A stretch of DNA of 64,000 nucleotides from UBA668 sp041918155 (GTDB taxonomy: Bacteria > Actinomycetota > Acidimicrobiia > Acidimicrobiales > Ilumatobacteraceae). Location: contig JAYRWH010000014.1 in the NCBI GenBank assembly GCA_041918155.1, positions 5,925 to 69,924 of the forward strand. The letters run 5' to 3'. Position 1 is the stretch's first letter, and the number at the start of each line of letters is the position of its first letter. Below the pieces are notes generated by a model. The model saw nothing but the letters and a program-made list of their open reading frames with translations, ran no database searches and had not been told where the DNA came from. This document shows positions 50,362 through 60,504 of the stretch, piece after piece. Both the position numbers and the translations under genes were made by a program.

Positions 50362-52098
50362 ATGCTCGTCCGCCTCCTGCGCACCTATCTCCGGCCGTAC
50401 CGGTGGCTGCTCGTCACCGTGCTCGTGCTGCAGATCGTGCAGGCCCTCGCCAACCTGCTGCTCCCCGGACTGAACCGCGACATCATCGACAAGGGCGTCG
50501 CGAAGGGCGACACGGGATTCATCTGGAGCCACGGCGCCATGATGCTGCTCATCAGCGGGGTCGCGCTGTTGTTCACCGTCGCCGCCGTGTGGGTGGGGTC
50601 GCGCATCGCCAACTCGTTCGGCCGCGATGTGCGCGCCGCCCTGTTCCACCAGGTGACGGGCTTCTCGCAGCGCGAGATCAACACGTTCGGGGCATCGAGC
50701 CTCATCACCCGCGTCACCAACGACGTCGGCCAGGTGCAGATGTTGCTGCAGATGACCACCACCGCCATGCTCGCGGCCCCCGTCACCGCCGTGGTCGGCG
50801 TGGTGATGGCGCTACGCGAAGACGTCGACCTCACGCTGGTGCTGGCCGTGGCGATCCCGCTGCTCGTCGGCAGCATCGGTTTCATCATCTACCGGATGAC
50901 GCCGGTCTTCCACGCGATGCAGGAGCGCATCGACTCGATCAACAAAGTGTTGCGCGAGCAGATCACCGGCATCCGCGTGGTGCGGGCGTTCGTCCGCGAA
51001 CCGCTCGAGCAGTACCGCTTCCGCGTCGAGAACGAAGAGCTCACCAAGAACGCGCTCACCGGAGGCCGCCTGCTCGGCGCCGCCTTCCCGATCGCCGGGC
51101 TGATCGTCAACCTCGCCAGCGTCGCCGTCGTGTGGCTCGCCGCCGACCGCATCGCCGCCGGCGACCTGAAGATCGGGTCGCTCATCGCCTTCCTCACCTA
51201 CATCACCCAGGTGCTCTTCTCGGTGGTGATGGCCACGTTCATCGCGGCGATCGCGCCGCGAGCCATCGTCTCGAGCGAGCGCATCCTCAACGTGCTCGAC
51301 ACCCTGCCCAGCGTGCGCGCCGCCGAGCACCCGATCACCGAGACACCCGGCCCCGTCGGCATCGAGTTCCGCAACGCCGGGTTCCGCTACCCGGGCGCCG
51401 AGCACGCGGTGCTCTCGGGCGTCAGCCTGCGCTGCACCGCCGGCCAGACAACGGCGATCATCGGCAGTACCGGCTCGGGCAAGACCACCCTGTTGAACCT
51501 TGCCGCGCGCCTGGTGGATGCCACCGAGGGCGCCGTGTTGGTGAACGGTGTCGACGTCCGCGAGCTCGCCCCGGAGGTGCTGTGGCAGCGCATCGGCCTG
51601 GTGCCCCAGCGGCCCTACCTGTTCGGTGGCACCGTGCGCAGCAACCTCGTCTACGGCAAGCCCGACGCCAGCGAGGACGAGTTGTGGGAGGCGCTCACGA
51701 TTGCGCAGGGCGCCGACTTCGTGCGCGAGATGCCCGGCGGGCTCGACGCAACCATTGCTCAGGGCGGCTCGAATGTGTCGGGCGGCCAGCGTCAGCGCCT
51801 CTCCATCGCCCGCGCCCTGGTGCGCAAGCCCGACCTCTACCTGTTCGACGACTCGCTGTCCGCGCTCGACATGGCCACCGACGCCCGCCTGCGCGCGGCC
51901 CTCGCACCACAGACCCGCGACGCGGCGGTGCTCATCGTCGCCCAGCGCGTCACGAGCATCCGCCACGCCGACCAGATCCTCGTGCTCGAGGACGGCGAAC
52001 CCGTCGGCCTCGGCACCCACGCGGAGCTGCTCGACACGTGCCCCACCTACGCCGAGATCGTCCACTCCCAGCTCACCGACGCCGAGGCCCGGTCGTGA
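50362..52098 (+). CDS. ABC exporter half-transporter (second pair, subunit 1)
   Basis: A 578-aa membrane-fused ABC protein. Walker A GSTGSGKTT, signature VSGGQRQRLSIARAL, but Walker B ends in Asp: LYLFDDSLSALD. It therefore contributes the canonical signature but not the catalytic Glu. Start ATG at 50362; an in-frame start 30 bp earlier is less likely because a TTGAAG-N17-CATGAT promoter-like pair (50324-50352) would start transcription near 50360. Confidence 0.85.
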   Translation: MLVRLLRTYLRPYRWLLVTVLVLQIVQALANLLLPGLNRDIIDKGVAKGDTGFIWSHGAMMLLISGVALLFTVAAVWVGSRIANSFGRDVRAALFHQVTGFSQREINTFGASSLITRVTNDVGQVQMLLQMTTTAMLAAPVTAVVGVVMALREDVDLTLVLAVAIPLLVGSIGFIIYRMTPVFHAMQERIDSINKVLREQITGIRVVRAFVREPLEQYRFRVENEELTKNALTGGRLLGAAFPIAGLIVNLASVAVVWLAADRIAAGDLKIGSLIAFLTYITQVLFSVVMATFIAAIAPRAIVSSERILNVLDTLPSVRAAEHPITETPGPVGIEFRNAGFRYPGAEHAVLSGVSLRCTAGQTTAIIGSTGSGKTTLLNLAARLVDATEGAVLVNGVDVRELAPEVLWQRIGLVPQRPYLFGGTVRSNLVYGKPDASEDELWEALTIAQGADFVREMPGGLDATIAQGGSNVSGGQRQRLSIARALVRKPDLYLFDDSLSALDMATDARLRAALAPQTRDAAVLIVAQRVTSIRHADQILVLEDGEPVGLGTHAELLDTCPTYAEIVHSQLTDAEARS

Positions 52099-52108
52099 GA
52101 GGCGCGTC

Positions 52109-53992
52109 ATGAGCGAGCACGAGAACGAACCCGTGGCCGACGCCGACGCCGACGAAGAGGTGAAGGACCCGGCGCGCGGCGCGGAGCGTCACTGGGGCAC
52201 GATCGGCATCCCGATGGAGAAGTCCAAGGACGTGCGCGGCGCCACTCGTCGCCTGCTCACCGAGGCGGCCGACGAGAGGGCGACGGCGGTCGTCGTGGTG
52301 GCGCTGGCGGTCGTCAGCGTCACGCTCGTGGTCATCGGCCCGAAGGTGCTCGGCCACGCCACCAACCTCATCTTCACCGGCCTGTTCCGCGACGGGCACA
52401 TCGACTTCGGCGCCCTGCACCGCACATTGCTGTTCGCTGCGTCGTTGTACCTCGTCGGCGGCGCGCTGTCGTGGGCCCAGGGGTTCATCATGGCCGGCGT
52501 GGTGCAGCGCACTGTCCAGCGCCTGCGTAACCGCGTCGAGGACAAGCTGCACGAGGTGCCGCTGAAGTACCTCGACGGCCAACCGCGTGGCGACGTGCTG
52601 AGCCGGGTCACCAACGACATCGACAACATCGCGCAGAGCATGCAGCAGTCGCTCGGCCAGTTGCTGCAGAACGTGCTCATGATCGTCGGCACGGTGGCGA
52701 TGATGATGTGGATCTCGTGGCAGCTGGCCCTCGTCGCCATCGTCTCGGTGCCGCTGACGATGCTCGCGCTGAAGCAGATCACCAAGCGCTCGAAGAAGCG
52801 GTTCATCGCCCAGTGGAAGCACACCGGTGCGCTGAACTCGCAGGTCGAGGAAACGTTCACCGGCCACGCGATCGTCAAGTCGTTCGGGCGCGACATCGAG
52901 GCCCAGGCTCGCTTCGACGTCACCAACGAGCAACTGGCGGAGGCGTCGTTCGGCGCCCAGTTCCTCACCGGCGCCGTGCAACCGATCACGGTGCTGATCG
53001 GCAACCTGAACTACATCGCGATCGCAGTGCTCGGCGGGCTGAAGGTGGCCAACGGCTCGATGGGCCTCGGCGACGTGCAGGCGTTCATCCAGTACACCCG
53101 GGCGTTCTCACAGCCGTTGACGATGATCGCCTCCACGATCAACACCCTGCAGTCCGGGCTCGCCTCCGCCGAGCGCGTGTTCGACCTGCTCGACGCGCCC
53201 GAGATGTCCGACGAGGTAGCCGCTACCGCCGATGCGCCGGCAGCCCAAGGCCGCGTGGAGTTCCAGGACGTGTCGTTCAGCTACGACCCGAACCGTCCGC
53301 TCATCCATGGCCTCTCGCTGGTGGCCGAACCCGGCCAGTCAGTGGCGATCGTCGGCCCCACCGGCGCGGGTAAGACGACGCTGGTGAACCTCATTATGCG
53401 GTTCTACGAACTCGACGGCGGCCGCATCCTGCTCGATGGGCGCGACATCGCCGAGATGCCGCGGTCCGAGCTGCGCAGCAACATCGGCATGGTGCTGCAG
53501 GACACCTGGCTGTTCGGCGGCACGATCCGCGAGAACATCGCCTACGGCAACCCGGAGGCCACCGAGGAGCAGATCCTCGCCGCGGCCAAGGCCTGCTACG
53601 TCGACCGGTTCGTGCACTCGCTACCCGAGGGCTACGACACCCTGCTCGACGACGAAGGCACCTCGGTGAGCGCCGGCGAGAAGCAGTTGCTCACCATCGC
53701 CCGCGCCTTCATCGCCGACCCGTCGATCCTGATCCTCGACGAGGCCACGAGCTCGGTCGACACCCGCACCGAGGTGCTCATCCAGCGAGCGATGGCCAAG
53801 CTGCGTGGTGGGCGCACGAGCTTCATCATCGCCCACCGCCTCTCCACCATCCGCGACGCCGACACGATCCTGGTGATGGAGTCCGGCAGCATCGTCGAAC
53901 AGGGCAACCACGGGACGCTGCTCGCCCGCGACGGCGCCTACGCCCGCCTCTACAACGCCCAGTTCTCCGGCGCCGCCACCGAAGTGACGTGA
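52109..53992 (+). CDS. ABC exporter half-transporter (second pair, subunit 2)
   Basis: A 627-aa partner, 10 bp downstream. An acidic N-terminal extension of about 45 residues precedes six membrane helices. Walker A is GPTGAGKTT, Walker B ILILDEATSSVD with catalytic Glu, signature VSAGEKQLL (non-canonical), H-loop AHRLS. With subunit 1 it makes one active and one degenerate ATP site. Multidrug or lipid export is the family norm; substrate unknown. Confidence 0.87.
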   Translation: MSEHENEPVADADADEEVKDPARGAERHWGTIGIPMEKSKDVRGATRRLLTEAADERATAVVVVALAVVSVTLVVIGPKVLGHATNLIFTGLFRDGHIDFGALHRTLLFAASLYLVGGALSWAQGFIMAGVVQRTVQRLRNRVEDKLHEVPLKYLDGQPRGDVLSRVTNDIDNIAQSMQQSLGQLLQNVLMIVGTVAMMMWISWQLALVAIVSVPLTMLALKQITKRSKKRFIAQWKHTGALNSQVEETFTGHAIVKSFGRDIEAQARFDVTNEQLAEASFGAQFLTGAVQPITVLIGNLNYIAIAVLGGLKVANGSMGLGDVQAFIQYTRAFSQPLTMIASTINTLQSGLASAERVFDLLDAPEMSDEVAATADAPAAQGRVEFQDVSFSYDPNRPLIHGLSLVAEPGQSVAIVGPTGAGKTTLVNLIMRFYELDGGRILLDGRDIAEMPRSELRSNIGMVLQDTWLFGGTIRENIAYGNPEATEEQILAAAKACYVDRFVHSLPEGYDTLLDDEGTSVSAGEKQLLTIARAFIADPSILILDEATSSVDTRTEVLIQRAMAKLRGGRTSFIIAHRLSTIRDADTILVMESGSIVEQGNHGTLLARDGAYARLYNAQFSGAATEVT

Positions 53993-54033
53993 TCCGGGCT
54001 CAACGCCGGGCGGTCCGCTGCCGATGACCTGAC

Positions 54034-55136
54034 ATGGTGGCATCCCGGCGGCTGCGTACTCAATGGTTGTCCGCCATTCCGGCCCTGGTTGCCGCGTCGG
54101 TCGGCACGATGGCGGTACTCGCCGCCGGCACCGCGCCCGTCACCCATCTCGACCAACCAGCCACGGCGCTGGCCCACGCGGTGCGTGGCCCCACCCAGGT
54201 CTCCTCGCCCTCACTCGGCTCGTGTTCGGCCGCCGTGCACGACCGTTTTGTGGTCATGGGCCCCGATGGACGTACTTACCGCACCTGGCACCCGCAGGTG
54301 GTGCCGGTCGATGCGGCGAACCCGTCGGGGCCCACCTGTCGCTTCGGCCACGAGCACGGCGACGACCCCTCGACGTCACTCACCGATCCGAGCCCACCCC
54401 TGTTCGGCTATGTGGCCACGGCCGCGGGGATGGTGGAGCCGCACGAGGGCTTCAAGATCTTCGTCGTCAACCGCGGCACCACCAATGACGAGGGGCGCAC
54501 CGCCACCACGAGCACCCGCATCAGGTGCACATGGGCACCGGCGGGGCGGGGCGCTTCAACGTGCGCGAGCACACCTTCGAGTTCGACCTCGTGGCGCCCG
54601 ACGGCCACGAGGTGCATGTGCAGGGCATGGCCGATACCGGTCTGGCCGGGTCGATCTGCCAGCGCGACGCCAGCCTCTCGAACAACAACCCGAACGACGA
54701 TGTCGGACGCACCATCGTCGTCACCCCCGGCAACGGGTGCGACTCGAACGACTCGCTCTACGAGATCTGGCTGCTGAAGCTCGACGTCGGCGCGGCCACG
54801 GTGCTCTCGATGGTGGCGGCGTTCGACCCGATCACGGTGATGAACCCGACCGACCTCACCACGGCGGTGCCCACCGAGCTGGCCTACCCGAAGTACGGGG
54901 TGCAGCACGGCTGCAATCGCGAGGCCTACCACGGGCCGGTCTACTGGTACAACGCGAGCGGGCCCACCACCTTCTCCACCGACGCAATGGGCATGCGCGT
55001 GCCCGTTGGAACCCCGGGCGCGATCGAGCAGTATGTCAGCCGCCACAACGGCATCGGCATTCCGATGAACCAGGACCAGACGCTGATGAAGTACCACCAC
55101 CCGACCTGCGGCCCCGGCCTCGCGCCGGCGAACTGA
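54034..55136 (+). pseudogene. Secreted protein of unknown function, broken by a one-base frameshift
   Basis: The 5' part (from ATG 54034) encodes an exported protein with a hydrophobic leader (about residues 10-35) and reads in frame to FKIFVVNRGTTNDEG. The coherent 3' part is in another frame: EHPHQVHMGTGGAGRF through CGPGLAPAN, ending at 55136. Adding one G to the GGGG run at 54492-54495 joins them without a gap into a product of about 367 aa. No domain was recognised; the 3' part has several cysteines and aromatic residues as in a carbohydrate-binding or beta-rich exoprotein. It may be a real mutation or an assembly error. Confidence 0.7.
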
Positions 55137-55186
55137 CCGCGCCCGGACCGGCCGCGTGGGCCGGTAGCCGCGTAGTGTGCACAGCG

Positions 55187-56113
55187 ATGATCGCCGTGGT
55201 CGTGGTGCGTGACGGGCAGCTGCCCGCGGGTGGGGCGGAGGTCGCCGCCGAGTGCGACGGGCGTGTCCTCATCGTCGGCTCCGGCACCACCGCGGCCGCC
55301 GCCGACCTGGCGGGCGTCGCGGGCGAGGTGCGCTGCGCCGAGATCACCGGACCGTACCGGCCGGCCGCGTGGGCTGGCGTGCTCGCGGGAGTGCTGGCCG
55401 ACGAACCACGCGTGGTGCTGCCCGCTTCGGCCGACGGGCGCGACCTCGCCCCGCGCCTGGCCGATCTGCTGCGCCGGCCGTTGTGGGCCGGGGCTGTGCT
55501 GGTGACGCCGCCACGGATCGACCTCGCCCGCGTGGGTGGTCGGGAGCTGCACCGCGTCGCACCCGGCGAGGCGTTCGTGGCCACGCTCATCCCGGGCGTG
55601 CGCGGCGTGGCCGCCGTGGCCGGCACGCCGACTGCTTCGGTCACATTCGTCGCCCTTTCGGTCGAGGTGCCCGACGATGAACCCGACGCGACCGTCACGG
55701 GTGTGCTGCCGCCGGATCCGGCCACGATCGACCTCGCCGAGGCGCCGCGCATCGTCGCTGGTGGGGCCGGCCTCGACACCGTGGCGCGGATGGAGCAGTT
55801 GGGCCGCATCGCTTCGGCGCTCGGGGCCAGCGTGGGCGCCACGCGCGTCGTCACCGACCGCGGCTGGGCTCCCCATGCCCGCCAGATCGGCACCACCGGC
55901 GTCGTGATCGACCCGCGCCTCTACGTCGCGTTCGGGATCAGCGGAGCCGTGCAGCACACGAGCGGGCTTGGCAACCCCGAGCACATCATCAGTGTCAACA
56001 CCGACGGCCACTGCCCGATGATGCAGCTCGCCGACCTGGCGATCACCGCCGATGCCAACGCCACGCTCGATGAGCTGGAACGTCTCCTCGGTCAGCTCGG
56101 GGGTGCGTCGTGA
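55187..56113 (+). CDS. fixB: Electron transfer flavoprotein alpha subunit (FixB-like)
   Basis: A 308-aa FAD-binding subunit. The C-terminal FAD domain is clear: RVVTDRGWAPHARQIGTTGV, LYVAFGISGAVQHTSGLG and ISVNTDGHCPM. ATG at 55187 opens the domain I strand MIAVVVVRDGQLP. It is the first gene of a fixB-fixC-fixX-fixA operon in which each gene overlaps the next by 4 nt. Confidence 0.9.
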   Translation: MIAVVVVRDGQLPAGGAEVAAECDGRVLIVGSGTTAAAADLAGVAGEVRCAEITGPYRPAAWAGVLAGVLADEPRVVLPASADGRDLAPRLADLLRRPLWAGAVLVTPPRIDLARVGGRELHRVAPGEAFVATLIPGVRGVAAVAGTPTASVTFVALSVEVPDDEPDATVTGVLPPDPATIDLAEAPRIVAGGAGLDTVARMEQLGRIASALGASVGATRVVTDRGWAPHARQIGTTGVVIDPRLYVAFGISGAVQHTSGLGNPEHIISVNTDGHCPMMQLADLAITADANATLDELERLLGQLGGAS

Positions 56114-57429
56114 GCGCGGCCGCTGGTGGTGTCGATGTCGAAGTGATCGTCGTGGGTGGCGGGCCCGCGGGGTCGTGCGCCGCGCTCGTCGCCGCCCGCG
56201 CCGGACTGTCGGTCGTGCTCATCGAGCGCGGGCCGTTCCCCGGCAGCAAGAACATGTACGGCGGGGTCGTGTACCCGCGCATCCTCGACGAGCTGATCCC
56301 CAAGTGGTGGCTGGAGGCGCCGGTGCAGCGGTGGGTCACGCGGCGCAGCACGATGCTGCTCACCGACACCCAGGCGCTGACGATCGACTTCCGCAGCGAG
56401 GCGTGGGGCCAGCCGCCCTACAACGGCGCGACCGCGTTCCGCCCCGATTTCGACAACTGGTTGGCCGGCCATGCCGAAGCCGCGGGTGCCCAGATCATCA
56501 CCAGCACCACCGTCACCGGGCTCTTGCGCGATGCGGCGGGCGCGGTGGTGGGCGTGCGCACCGACCGGCCCGATGGCGAGCTGCGCGCCCGCGTGGTGAT
56601 CGCTTGCGACGGGGTCAACAGCCTCCTCGCCAAGGAGGCCGGGCTCTACACGCATACCGATGCGAAGCACTTCACGCTCGGCGTGAAGGAGACGCTGTCG
56701 CTGCCCAAGGACGTGATCGACGAACGCTTCAACGTGCGCGACCGCCAGGGCGTGGACATCGAGATCCTCGGTGGCACGTCGGGCGTCAACGGCGGTGGGT
56801 TCCTCTACACGAACCTCGACACGATCGCCGTCGGCGTGGTGTTGAAGCTGCCCGCGCTCGCCGCGCAGACGCTGCGCCCGGAGGACATCATCGCCCGGTT
56901 GAAGGCGCACCAGGCGATCGCGCCGCTCGTGCAGGGCGCGACGCTGAAGGAGTACAGCGCCCACTTGATCCCCGAGGCCGGCCTGGAGATGATGCCGAAG
57001 ATGGTGACCGCGGGCATGCTCGTCGCCGGCGACGCTGCGGCCCTGTGCCTCGCCGCGGGAATCTGGCTGGAGGGCGTGAACTTCGCGATGGCGAGCGGCA
57101 TGTACGCGGGCGAGGCCGCGATCGAGGCCGTGCGCGCCGGCGATGTGAGCGAGCGCGGGCTGGCCGGCTACCTGCGCCGCCTGCGCGAGACGTTCGTGCT
57201 GAAGGACCACCACCGCCTGCGCCGCGCGCCGCGGCTCGTGCTCAGCGACCGGGTGCAGCACCTCTACCCACAGATGGTGGCGAACGTCGCCGAGCGCATG
57301 TTCCGCGTCGACAACCCGGCGCCAAAGCCGGGCCTGCGCCGCATCCTGCGCGACGAGCGCAAGGCGGCCGGTGTGCGCGTGCGCGACCTCGCCCGCGACG
57401 GCTGGACCGGGTTCCGGAGCTTCGGATGA
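56110..57429 (+). CDS. fixC: ETF-quinone oxidoreductase-like flavoprotein (FixC)
   Basis: A 439-aa FAD oxidoreductase. The dinucleotide motif VIVVGGGPAGSCAALVAARA is at about residues 12-31, and GMLVAGDAAALCLAAGIWLE marks the second FAD contact. A GTG start overlaps the fixB stop. FixC passes electrons from the ETF to quinone with FixX. Confidence 0.9.
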   Translation: MSAAAGGVDVEVIVVGGGPAGSCAALVAARAGLSVVLIERGPFPGSKNMYGGVVYPRILDELIPKWWLEAPVQRWVTRRSTMLLTDTQALTIDFRSEAWGQPPYNGATAFRPDFDNWLAGHAEAAGAQIITSTTVTGLLRDAAGAVVGVRTDRPDGELRARVVIACDGVNSLLAKEAGLYTHTDAKHFTLGVKETLSLPKDVIDERFNVRDRQGVDIEILGGTSGVNGGGFLYTNLDTIAVGVVLKLPALAAQTLRPEDIIARLKAHQAIAPLVQGATLKEYSAHLIPEAGLEMMPKMVTAGMLVAGDAAALCLAAGIWLEGVNFAMASGMYAGEAAIEAVRAGDVSERGLAGYLRRLRETFVLKDHHRLRRAPRLVLSDRVQHLYPQMVANVAERMFRVDNPAPKPGLRRILRDERKAAGVRVRDLARDGWTGFRSFG

Positions 57430-57776
57430 GCGGGACGTCGCCGACCACGCCGCCGACGATGCGGCCGGCGGACATGCTCGAGCCGCACGCGTGGGGCGGC
57501 ATGTCGTTCCAGGAACGCATGGCCACCGCCGAGTTCCGCATCCACCACGAGCCGCACATCGTCGTCGACGGCGCGGCCTGCCGCGAGTGCAGCACCCAGC
57601 AGTGCGTGGTGGCCTGCCCGGCCGCGCTGTTCGTGCCCACCAGCGATGGCGGCGTGGTGTTCAACCACGAGCAGTGCTTCGAGTGCGGCACGTGCTACCT
57701 CGTGTGCAACCACGAGGGCGCAATCACGTGGAACTACCCCGAGGGCGGCCACGGCGTCGTCTTCCGGCGCACATGA
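57426..57776 (+). CDS. fixX: Ferredoxin-like protein FixX
   Basis: A 116-aa iron-sulfur protein. Cysteines are arranged CRECSTQQCVVACP and CFECGTCYLVCNHEG. It is longer at the N-terminus than typical FixX by about 20 residues. It overlaps fixC (ATGA) and fixA. It partners FixC in electron delivery. Confidence 0.9.
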   Translation: MSGTSPTTPPTMRPADMLEPHAWGGMSFQERMATAEFRIHHEPHIVVDGAACRECSTQQCVVACPAALFVPTSDGGVVFNHEQCFECGTCYLVCNHEGAITWNYPEGGHGVVFRRT

Positions 57777-58564
57777 TCGTCGCCTGCCTCAAGTGGGTCG
57801 CCCACCCGGGTGAACCGAACGACGAGCGGTTCGCGGGCATGAGCCCGGCCGACCAGTCGGCGCTCGAGTTCGCGCTGCAACAGGGCGCTGCTCTCGGTGT
57901 CGGCGTCGTCGCGGTCACCGTCGGCCCCGCGGGCGCCGACAATGTACTGCGCGACGCGCTCGCCTGCGGCGCGACGCGAGCCGTGCGGATCGAGTCGGCG
58001 CGGCCGATGCTGTCGGCCGACGTGGCCGCGGCGATCGCCACGGTCGTGCCGGACGCGGCGTGGGTGTGGTGCGGCGACTACTCGCTCGACCGCGGTTCGG
58101 GCAGTGTTCCCGCGTTCCTCGCCGCGCGGCTGCGGGCCGCGCAGGCGTTGGGGATCATCGCGATCACGCCCGCCGCGCACGGGGTCATCGACGCGACCCG
58201 CCGCCTGGATGGTGGCCGCCGCGAACTGCTGTCCGTCGCCGCGCCCGCGGTCGTGAGCGTGGAGGGCGGCACCGCGGTGCTGCGCCGCGCCGGCCTGGGC
58301 GCGCTGCGCGCCGCGCTGGCCGCGCCGATCGAGGTCATGCAGCCCACCACGCCGGCCGCGCCGTACGACGCGGTCATCCACCCGTACCGGCCGCGGGCGC
58401 GGGCACTCGCCGCGCCGACGGGCGAGGCCGCGCTCGAACGTCTGCGCGCGCTCACCGACGCGGGTGCCGCCGTGTCGGCCCGCGGCGAACAGGTCACGCT
58501 CGCGCCTGCGGCCGCCGCGGCCAGGATCGTCGCCGCGCTGCGCGAGTGGGGCTACCTGGACTGA
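57773..58564 (+). CDS. fixA: Electron transfer flavoprotein beta subunit (FixA-like)
   Basis: A 263-aa ETF beta-type protein. It begins MIVACLKWVAHPGEPNDERF and contains SALEFALQQGAALGVGVVAV and WCGDYSLDRGSGSVPAFLAA. It is the last gene of the operon. FixABCX complexes split electrons from NADH between quinone and ferredoxin/flavodoxin; whether this one bifurcates cannot be read from the sequence alone. No nitrogen-fixation genes are nearby. Confidence 0.88.
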   Translation: MIVACLKWVAHPGEPNDERFAGMSPADQSALEFALQQGAALGVGVVAVTVGPAGADNVLRDALACGATRAVRIESARPMLSADVAAAIATVVPDAAWVWCGDYSLDRGSGSVPAFLAARLRAAQALGIIAITPAAHGVIDATRRLDGGRRELLSVAAPAVVSVEGGTAVLRRAGLGALRAALAAPIEVMQPTTPAAPYDAVIHPYRPRARALAAPTGEAALERLRALTDAGAAVSARGEQVTLAPAAAAARIVAALREWGYLD

Positions 58565-58575
58565 GTCCACGTCCG

Positions 58576-60504
58576 TCAGTGAAGGGTCTGGGTGGCAATG
58601 ATCGTGCCCGCCGAGGTGCTGACGGTGACGGTGTAGTGCGGATCGCCGAGCAGTACGCCGTAGCAGATCCACTTGCCGTCCACTGCTGAGGGAATCACCG
58701 CGAGCGTCTGCGTGACCGACGACGACGGCGTGGTGACCGTGACGACGTACGGCCCGTCGAGGAGGCCGTACACGAACATGCCTGTGCTCCACGGCTCCCA
58801 GTTCACCTCCACCGGCCAGTCGCCCGTGTCCGCCCTGTACGCGCAGCCACCGCCCGCACCCTGCTCGTCCACGCACAGGTACGACCCGTCCTCCTCGTAG
58901 AGATGGAACGCGGTGCCGTCGGGGAGCACCACGAACCCGTCGGTGTGGTCGACCATCGTCGGGCCCGTGACGGTCGAGGCGCCGGGCCCCGGCTCGACCG
59001 GCAGCGGATCGACCAACGCGGTGAGCGCGGTCTGGAGGATCTCGTAGGCGGGGGCGGCCGACGAGGTGGTGACGACCGCCGCGTACCGTCCGTACACGCC
59101 CCACGCCACCGCCGTGCCGGAAACGCGGATGTTGAACTGCGACGTCGGGGGCAGGACGCCGCCGACCAGGCGCAGTGTCGCATCCACGCCGTCCACGTTC
59201 ACGGCAATCGTGATGTCCGAGCCGGCTGGCTCGGCGGCCGGACTCACCGTCCAACCCGGCTGCGCAGCGAGCAGGTCGCGGGCCCCCGTCAATGCCGGCA
59301 CCGCCGCGTCGCGTGCCGCAGCGCCGAGGGCTCCCGGCGCAATGGCGGCGATCACGGCGTCGCGGTCCGTTTCGCTGAAGGCGCACGTTGCGGCCGCCAG
59401 CGAGGTGCACGTCACCTCGACTGCCGGCCCGGGCACGTCGCGCACGATGAGGTCGAGCACCTCGCCCGCGTCCACGTCGATGGCGACGAAAAGAGCCAGA
59501 TGCGGCTCGCGCCGCGTGACGGCGAGGTTGTTGAACCGCGCGGGCACGGCCTGGCGCAGGATCGTGTACCACTCCTCCGTCGCCCCCACGGAGGACGCCT
59601 GACCCTGCGCCGCGATCACCGCCTTGTACGCGAGCAGGGTACGCAGCGGCTCGCTGTCGGGAAGCGTCGTCGTCGTCCGCGTGGCGTAATCAGCCGAGAG
59701 GGCCCAGGCGCTGCCGCCACCCGAGTTGTGCATCGGGTACAGGCCCGAGACGACGTGCACTTCGGTGTCGGGCACACCGTCGTGGCCGTAGAGGAGGGTG
59801 AGCGAGGCACCCGATGTCCTCTCGGCGAGCCGGGTGGCTCCAGTCAGCGTCTCCTCGACCGCGGCGACGACGCCGGCGCGGTCGACCGGCCCGATCGTCG
59901 CATCCTGCACGAGCAGCAACAACTGGTCCGCCGGCACATAGTGCGCGATCTCCGTGTCGCTGACCGGTGTCGGCCCCGAGGAGCACGGCGAAGCATCGGT
60001 GCCCGCGAGGTCGGCAGTGCCGTCGTCGCACATGATGCCGCCGCGGACCTCGCCGACTGCCACCTGTCTCACGACGATCCGCAACAGTACGGGGCTGGCC
60101 GGATCAATCGCCTCGAACACCGCCACGTCCGTGGCGCGGTCGACGAGCGCCAGGAACTGGTAGCGCTCAGGGACCACCTGGCGCAACGTCGCGTACCACG
60201 CAGGCTCGCCGGGCCGCACCTCGTCTGTGCTGCTCGCCGTCGGGGTGGGCGTACCCGGGCCGCTGTGATCGGGCCGCGAAATCACCCACACGATGCCGCC
60301 GAAGAGCAGCGTGGCCGCGGCCGCGCCGAGGATCGACCAACGCCGCGGGGTGCCCGCGATCTGCTGGCGGGCGGGCGCGGGCTCGCCGAGCAGCGGAATC
60401 TCCTGCACCGCCTGCGCGCGAGCCACGAGCTGGGGCACGATGTCTGCGAAGGTCTCGCGCAAGCGGTCTTCCCAGCGGGCCAAGTCGTCGAACGGGGTGT
60501 TCAT
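58576..60504 (-). CDS. Membrane protein coupled to the ECF sigma factor, with internal duplication
   Basis: A 642-aa protein. The first 60 residues are cytoplasmic, one helix spans the membrane (about 58-76), and the rest is outside. Two related segments, WYATLRQVVPERYQFLALVD and WYTILRQAVPARFNNLAVTR, start two copies of a domain of about 190 residues. The C-terminal part has DGTAFHLYEEDGSYLCVDEQ and short strands. It starts in the ATGA overlap with the sigma gene, so it is probably the cognate anti-sigma factor or sensor; no zinc-anti-sigma (HxxxCxxC) motif is present. Confidence 0.7.
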   Translation of the reverse strand: MNTPFDDLARWEDRLRETFADIVPQLVARAQAVQEIPLLGEPAPARQQIAGTPRRWSILGAAAATLLFGGIVWVISRPDHSGPGTPTPTASSTDEVRPGEPAWYATLRQVVPERYQFLALVDRATDVAVFEAIDPASPVLLRIVVRQVAVGEVRGGIMCDDGTADLAGTDASPCSSGPTPVSDTEIAHYVPADQLLLLVQDATIGPVDRAGVVAAVEETLTGATRLAERTSGASLTLLYGHDGVPDTEVHVVSGLYPMHNSGGGSAWALSADYATRTTTTLPDSEPLRTLLAYKAVIAAQGQASSVGATEEWYTILRQAVPARFNNLAVTRREPHLALFVAIDVDAGEVLDLIVRDVPGPAVEVTCTSLAAATCAFSETDRDAVIAAIAPGALGAAARDAAVPALTGARDLLAAQPGWTVSPAAEPAGSDITIAVNVDGVDATLRLVGGVLPPTSQFNIRVSGTAVAWGVYGRYAAVVTTSSAAPAYEILQTALTALVDPLPVEPGPGASTVTGPTMVDHTDGFVVLPDGTAFHLYEEDGSYLCVDEQGAGGGCAYRADTGDWPVEVNWEPWSTGMFVYGLLDGPYVVTVTTPSSSVTQTLAVIPSAVDGKWICYGVLLGDPHYTVTVSTSAGTIIATQTLH

